From Ziziphus jujuba (Eukaryota; Streptophyta; Magnoliopsida; Rosales; Rhamnaceae): 64,000 nt of DNA. The position numbers were made by a program, and so were the translations under genes. The stretch covers positions 13,413,001-13,477,000 of the forward strand of contig NC_083385.1 of NCBI RefSeq assembly GCF_031755915.1, written 5' to 3'. Below, piece by piece: positions 62,202 through 64,000 of the stretch. Within the stretch, counting starts at the first letter, position 1. Each line of letters begins with the position of its first letter. The notes below the pieces were generated by a model. That model was not told the DNA's origin and made no database searches. It saw only the letters and a program-made list of their open reading frames with translations.

Positions 62202-64000
62202 ATGAGGAAAGAGACTAGAATTCCAACTCTCTTGCACACATCCATGGAGTCACTACACCTGAACAATACAAAAGACCACGAGAGAGATACCAAACTGCTC
62301 GATGATGAGCAGGGTTGCATGAAAATTTCATGTTTCTTCTGCACCATGAATGATCCAGATCCATCACTTCGAAAAGTTAAAATCATTCGGTGCTTCAAAG
62401 AAATGCCTTCCAGGAATGACGATGAACTCATCTTCGCATTAAGCAGCCTGTGGAACATCGCCATGACAAAACCAGACGATCCAGAATTCCCGTCCCTTGG
62501 GATATTTGAATGCATGGCGAAACTAATCCACAGAGCCGTCGGTGACAAGAAATGGCTGCTTAGAGATCAGAATATCTATATCCCTTACTACGCAGCACAT
62601 ATTATCGGCTCCTACACCATGAGCAAGGTTCGTTTTGTGGATAAGGCGATCAAATCAGGCGCGGTTTCGGCACTGTTGGAGCTTTTGAGAGGAAGGATTA
62701 CTTGGGTAGAGCAGCGAGTTGCAGTACGAGCTCTGGGTCATATTGCCAGCCACGACAGAACCTTCAAAGACATTGCTGTGCATGAATCTGAAATCATAGA
62801 ATTAGTCATGGAGATAGCTTCAACATGTCTCGACGAGGTCTATCAAAAATTCATTGACCAGAAGGAATCGAACAGATTGAAATACCACTGCAACCTGCTT
62901 ACAAGAGGGCTTGATGGATTGGAGATTGAGAATGGAAAAGCAGAGGAATGGGCTAGCCAGCTTCAATGCTGGTCGCTCTATCTCCTAAATTGCTTTGCAT
63001 GCAGAGAAAAGTCTCTGAGTTTAATATGCAGGAAAGAATTCTTGAGGAAATTATGCAGAATGTGGGGTGGTTTGACAAATCCTACTTCGCCTGCTGGCAT
63101 TGGACTTATAAGAACTCTGTGTAACACCAGAACAGGAAGACAAAGCATAGCAGATTTACATGAAGTTGTAGAGACACTCGGCAATATCTCAAGGTCCTCG
63201 GATGATTGGCAAGAGATGGCTATAGATTGTCTTTTTCTACTTCTCAAAGACCCAGAAACCAGATACAAAGTAATCGATATTGCAGTTTTGTTTCTCGTTG
63301 ATCTTGTCGAACTCAGAGGCAATACTGGAGCAAGGCATAAAGTTGGAGAGATTATCACACAGACACTGCTACTGGATTACCATAAGGTCAGGTATGGTGG
63401 TTTGAGATTGAAGAGCATAAATGCTGAGAAAGCTTTGGAGGAAATTTGGGATTTGAAGGTTGACAGGAAAAAGAGAGAGAAACTAATGTCTGATGAAGAA
63501 ATTCGAAAGAGAAAATTGTCTGTGACCCAGATGAAAAAGGAAGGAAATCTACACTTTTTGTCAGGGGAAATTGAAAAGGCTGTGATGAAGTACTCGGAAG
63601 CTTTGGATTTGTGCCCACTCAAAATGCGAAAAGAGAGAGTTGTGCTTCACAGCAACAGAGCTCAGTGTCATTTACTGCTGAAAAACCCAGACTTAGCTAT
63701 CAGTGACACGACCAGAGCTCTATGCTTATCCAGTGCGACTAGTCCTCACGGTAAGAGCCTGTGGAAAAGATCACAAGCTTATGACATGAAAGGGTTGGGG
63801 AAAGAAAGCTTGATGGACAGCTTGCTGTTTGTTAAAGGCCGTGTCAAGTCTAAGAAAGCCAAACTTGCTAGAATCCCATACTACGCAGCACGTATGATTA
63901 ACAAGCAGATGGAAGCCACGTGGATTTTTGCTCCATCCGGGTCAAGGATATATAACAAAGACGAAGACAAAGTACAAAAATCCAACGACCAAAATGAAAT
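62202..64000 (+). CDS. ARM-repeat / TPR protein, 5' part (continues past window end)
   Basis: A single uninterrupted frame runs from ATG 62202 to the window edge (~600 codons, no stop). A second in-frame ATG at 62244 (MESLHLNN) is an alternative start; 62202 is the first ATG and has A at -3. The N-terminal half is armadillo-like helical repeat: CFFCTMNDPDPSLRKVKI, CFKEMPS, LWNIAMTKPDDPEFPSLGIF, IYIPYYAAHIIGSYTM, AVSALLELLRG and WVEQRVAVRALGHIASHD, then WASQLQCWSLYLLNCFACRE. A TPR region starts near residue 444 (MKKEGNLHFLSGEIEKAVMK, YSEALDLCPL, VVLHSNRAQCHLLLKNPDLA) and ends in KSLWKRSQAYDMKGL. This matches a plant family I recall as ARM/TPR proteins (At5g10200 type, sometimes labelled unc-45-like). 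TPR suggests a co-chaperone or scaffold role, but the function is not established. Confidence 0.9.
   Translation, partial: MRKETRIPTLLHTSMESLHLNNTKDHERDTKLLDDEQGCMKISCFFCTMNDPDPSLRKVKIIRCFKEMPSRNDDELIFALSSLWNIAMTKPDDPEFPSLGIFECMAKLIHRAVGDKKWLLRDQNIYIPYYAAHIIGSYTMSKVRFVDKAIKSGAVSALLELLRGRITWVEQRVAVRALGHIASHDRTFKDIAVHESEIIELVMEIASTCLDEVYQKFIDQKESNRLKYHCNLLTRGLDGLEIENGKAEEWASQLQCWSLYLLNCFACREKSLSLICRKEFLRKLCRMWGGLTNPTSPAGIGLIRTLCNTRTGRQSIADLHEVVETLGNISRSSDDWQEMAIDCLFLLLKDPETRYKVIDIAVLFLVDLVELRGNTGARHKVGEIITQTLLLDYHKVRYGGLRLKSINAEKALEEIWDLKVDRKKREKLMSDEEIRKRKLSVTQMKKEGNLHFLSGEIEKAVMKYSEALDLCPLKMRKERVVLHSNRAQCHLLLKNPDLAISDTTRALCLSSATSPHGKSLWKRSQAYDMKGLGKESLMDSLLFVKGRVKSKKAKLARIPYYAARMINKQMEATWIFAPSGSRIYNKDEDKVQKSNDQNE

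Overview
This is a 64 kb stretch of nuclear DNA from a eudicot plant. The evidence is intron-rich genes with GT..AG junctions, AT-rich introns and spacers full of (TA)n, poly-A and poly-T runs, and plant-only families: GH3, U-box/ARM PUB4, GASA/snakin, lysine-rich arabinogalactan protein and FRIGIDA-like. The proteins look rosid-like to me, but I cannot name the species.

Layout. 1-455 (+) is the 3' end of a GH3 auxin-conjugating enzyme. About 11.7 kb of AT-rich spacer follows, with a ~330-bp tandem duplication at 10143-10833. 12124-12946 (+) is a broken RING-finger E3 gene with a premature stop and a small frameshifting deletion inside the RING. Another 6.5 kb spacer holds a second local duplication and two G-boxes. 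Then come an NRAMP2-type metal transporter (19425-23371, +), a FRIGIDA-like protein 3 gene (26041-28067, +), a membrane-anchored aspartic protease (30812-35180, +) and a PUB4-type U-box E3 ligase (40816-44668, +), which has long 5'-UTR introns. Four genes lie between 45 and 58 kb and near the end: a 12-Cys GASA/snakin peptide (45741-46185, -), a 10-exon LRR + WD40 protein with a WDxR (DWD) motif (47180-52269, -), a lysine-rich GPI-anchored arabinogalactan protein (56230-57597, -) and the 5' part of an ARM/TPR protein (62202 to the window end, +).

Mobile DNA is sparse. There is one 680-bp non-autonomous hAT-like element with a near-perfect 8-bp target duplication (53692-54371), and one ~1-kb element with ~80-bp terminal inverted repeats (59654-60663, MULE-like or foldback). 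I found no LTR retrotransposon, tRNA, rRNA or CRISPR array.

The genes do not form a pathway; they are independent, individually regulated plant genes. Exon joins were worked out by hand from splice signals, reading phase and family knowledge. Each full model closes in frame: 509, 573, 658, 820, 94, 815 and 236 aa. I see no clearly novel biological system. The most useful observations are the dated-looking RING pseudogene, the two transposable elements, a duplicated GASA promoter block, and the intron that separates the arabinogalactan protein from its GPI signal.
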